Position numbers and translations under genes: made by a program
DNA from: Acidobacteriota bacterium
GTDB lineage: Bacteria > Acidobacteriota > Polarisedimenticolia > QHYA01
Assembly (NCBI GenBank): GCA_003223995.1
Contig: QHYA01000040.1
Location: forward strand, 1 to 41,655
Direction of reading: 5' to 3'
Length of the DNA stretch: 41,655 nt
Shown here: positions 40,157 to 41,655 of the stretch, piece after piece
How the letters are laid out: the number at the start of each line of letters is the position of its first letter
Numbering within the stretch: the first letter of the stretch is position 1
Notes under the pieces: generated by a model
What the model saw: the letters and a program-made list of their open reading frames with translations, nothing else
What the model was told of the DNA's origin: nothing
Database searches by the model: none

Positions 40157-40480
40157 GTGCCGAAATTCGAACGGCACATATTCGTCTGCGAGAACCGCAG
40201 GCCGCCCGGTCACCCGAAGGGTTGCTGTGCGGAGAAAGGATCCGAGCAGCTTCGCGCGCTCTTCAAGGAGTCGCTCCGGAGACACGGGCTGAATGGAAAG
40301 GTGCGCGCGAACATGTCCGGATGCCTGGACCAATGCGAGCACGGCATCTCGGTGGTGATCTACCCCGATGCCGTCTGGTACGGCGCCGTGAAACCCGAGG
40401 ATGTCGAGGAGATCGTCGAGCGGCACATCATCAGGGGAGAGATCGTCGAACGTCTCCTGATGCGTCATATGCTCGACTGA
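40157..40480 (+). CDS. (2Fe-2S) thioredoxin-like ferredoxin
   Basis: MPKFERHIFVCENRRPPGHPKGCCAEKGSEQLRALFKESLRRHGLNGKVRANMSGCLDQCEHGISVVIYPDAVWYGAVKPEDVEEIVERHI, with the cysteine pattern of the family. Confidence 0.93.
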   Translation: MPKFERHIFVCENRRPPGHPKGCCAEKGSEQLRALFKESLRRHGLNGKVRANMSGCLDQCEHGISVVIYPDAVWYGAVKPEDVEEIVERHIIRGEIVERLLMRHMLD

Positions 40481-40508
40481 CCCGTTGAAGGGATCGGTGA
40501 ACTCGGCG

Positions 40509-41321
40509 ATGCCCTCTGAGACGATCGCCGGGGCGCGTGTCCATTACATCGCCATCCCTCCTCCCGAAGCCGATGGAGCCGCGGGAAAGCATGTGGCCCT
40601 GTTCATCCACGGCGCCGGAGGCGATCATACCGTCTGGGGGAACCAGCTTGCCGCGCTCCGTGGCCGCTTCCGGGCCGTCGCCGTCGATCTTCCGGGACAC
40701 GGCCGTTCGGAGCGAAGGTTCGACATGTCGGTCGCGGCGAACGCCGGCGTGATCGCGGCGCTGATCAAACGGCTCGCCATCGAGCGGCCCGTTCTCATCG
40801 GGCATTCGATGGGGGGCGCGGTGGCCCTTCAGTGCGCTCTGGACTACCCGGCTGTTGCCGTGGCCCTGGTCGTGATCTCGAGCGGCGCGAAGCTGGGTGT
40901 CGCCCCGCGGGTCTTGGATTTGATCGAGAACGACCCGGCGGCCGCCCTGGGCGAGATCGCCGCCGCCTCCTACGCGCAAGGGGCCCCTTTCGCGCTGGTC
41001 GAAGAAGGGCGGGCCGCCCTTGCGCGCTGCCCTCATGAAGTGCTGCTGTCGGATTTCAGGGCTTGCAACGAGTTCGACATCCGGGGCCGGGTGCCCCAGA
41101 TCCGCCTGCCGCTTCTGGCGATCTGCGGAACCGAGGATCGGCTCACTTTCCCGAAATACTCGGAGTGGCTGGTCTCCTCGGTGCCCCGGGCGAGGCTGGT
41201 CCTCGTTTCCGGAGCAGGCCATCTCGTCATGATCGAGAAACCCACCGAAGTTTCCCGCTCCCTGAGCGAGTTTCTCGAGGACTTGCCCGAGGCGAGAGGA
41301 TCGCCAGAGAGGGCGGAATGA
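40509..41321 (+). CDS. Alpha/beta hydrolase
   Basis: LFIHGAGGDHTVWGNQLAALRGRFRAVAVDLPGHGRSE...VLIGHSMGGAVAL (GHSMG nucleophile elbow)...SGAGHLVMIEKP. Confidence 0.94.
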   Translation: MPSETIAGARVHYIAIPPPEADGAAGKHVALFIHGAGGDHTVWGNQLAALRGRFRAVAVDLPGHGRSERRFDMSVAANAGVIAALIKRLAIERPVLIGHSMGGAVALQCALDYPAVAVALVVISSGAKLGVAPRVLDLIENDPAAALGEIAAASYAQGAPFALVEEGRAALARCPHEVLLSDFRACNEFDIRGRVPQIRLPLLAICGTEDRLTFPKYSEWLVSSVPRARLVLVSGAGHLVMIEKPTEVSRSLSEFLEDLPEARGSPERAE

Positions 41322-41380
41322 GGCGTTGCTTGTGGGTAAATCGTGGCCCCAGGCGCGCATCGACACCCGAGATAAAACGA

Positions 41381-41429
41381 CCCCCCGGGAGCGGGCGGGG
41401 GGGGATGGCGGTGCCCGGCTCCCGGGGGG
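41381..41429. terminator. 12-bp perfect inverted repeat between convergent genes
   Basis: CCCCCCGGGAGC (41381-41392) / GCTCCCGGGGGG (41418-41429), 25-nt loop, between the hydrolase stop (41321) and the OmpA stop (41530). No clear U-tract. Confidence 0.45.
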
Positions 41430-41529
41430 ATCGAAGTAGAGCCGTCTCGCCGAGCACAGCCGCCAGGAGCCCTCACCCTGGATTAACTTTGCGGTTCTCT
41501 GCGCGCGGCGTGACCGCTTTACACTATAC

Positions 41530-41655
41530 CTAGGGCCTCGCGGTTTGCGACGCCCCCGTCTCGCCCGCCTTGGCCATCTCTCCCATAAGTGGTGCAATCG
41601 GGTCGAGCACGCGGATCACGACCCGGCGGTTCTGCGCCCGGCCATCCCGGCTGGA
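41530..41655 (-). CDS. OmpA/Pal C-terminal peptidoglycan-binding domain protein, 5' part outside the window
   Basis: Own translation of minus strand: ...SSRDGRAQNRRVVIRVLDPIAPLMGEMAKAGETGASQTARP*. The RAQNRRVxIRV motif is typical of the OmpA C-terminal domain. Confidence 0.75.
   Translation of the reverse strand, partial: SSRDGRAQNRRVVIRVLDPIAPLMGEMAKAGETGASQTARP

Overview
High-GC bacterial chromosome segment with housekeeping and central-metabolism genes, mostly on the minus strand. Gene content and synteny suggest Acidobacteriota or a related lineage (inference only). Main blocks: (i) an MglA-type GTPase cassette with an edge-truncated zinc-ribbon protein; (ii) yihY-der, HU and a PEGA protein, a site-2 protease, and comEC; (iii) an orphaned Phd-type antitoxin next to a PIN fragment; (iv) a long minus-strand run from a thiolase through hbd, enoyl-CoA hydratase, a LeuA-like DRE-TIM enzyme, lptC/A-lptB-rpoN-hpf, acyl-CoA dehydrogenase, a split methylmalonyl-CoA mutase, a response regulator, valS, nadC, birA, coaX and a hypothetical; (v) a DnaC-like ATPase, a sigma-70 factor, hsp20 and dnaK; (vi) a DUF4388/pseudopilin fusion, a TPR/zinc membrane protein and DUF1844; (vii) plus-strand mazG, mutY, DUF169, 2Fe-2S ferredoxin and alpha/beta hydrolase; (viii) an OmpA C-terminus at the right edge. 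I saw no tRNA, rRNA, CRISPR array, IS element or prophage. No complete new defence-like system is demonstrable. The strongest unexplained signals are: many genes missing conserved blocks (mazG, mutY, DUF169, acyl-CoA dehydrogenase, birA, PIN), which points to real gene decay or recurrent assembly deletions; mutually exclusive hairpins in the comEC leader; a direct-repeat array over a strong dnaK promoter; and a DUF4388 to GspG-like domain fusion.
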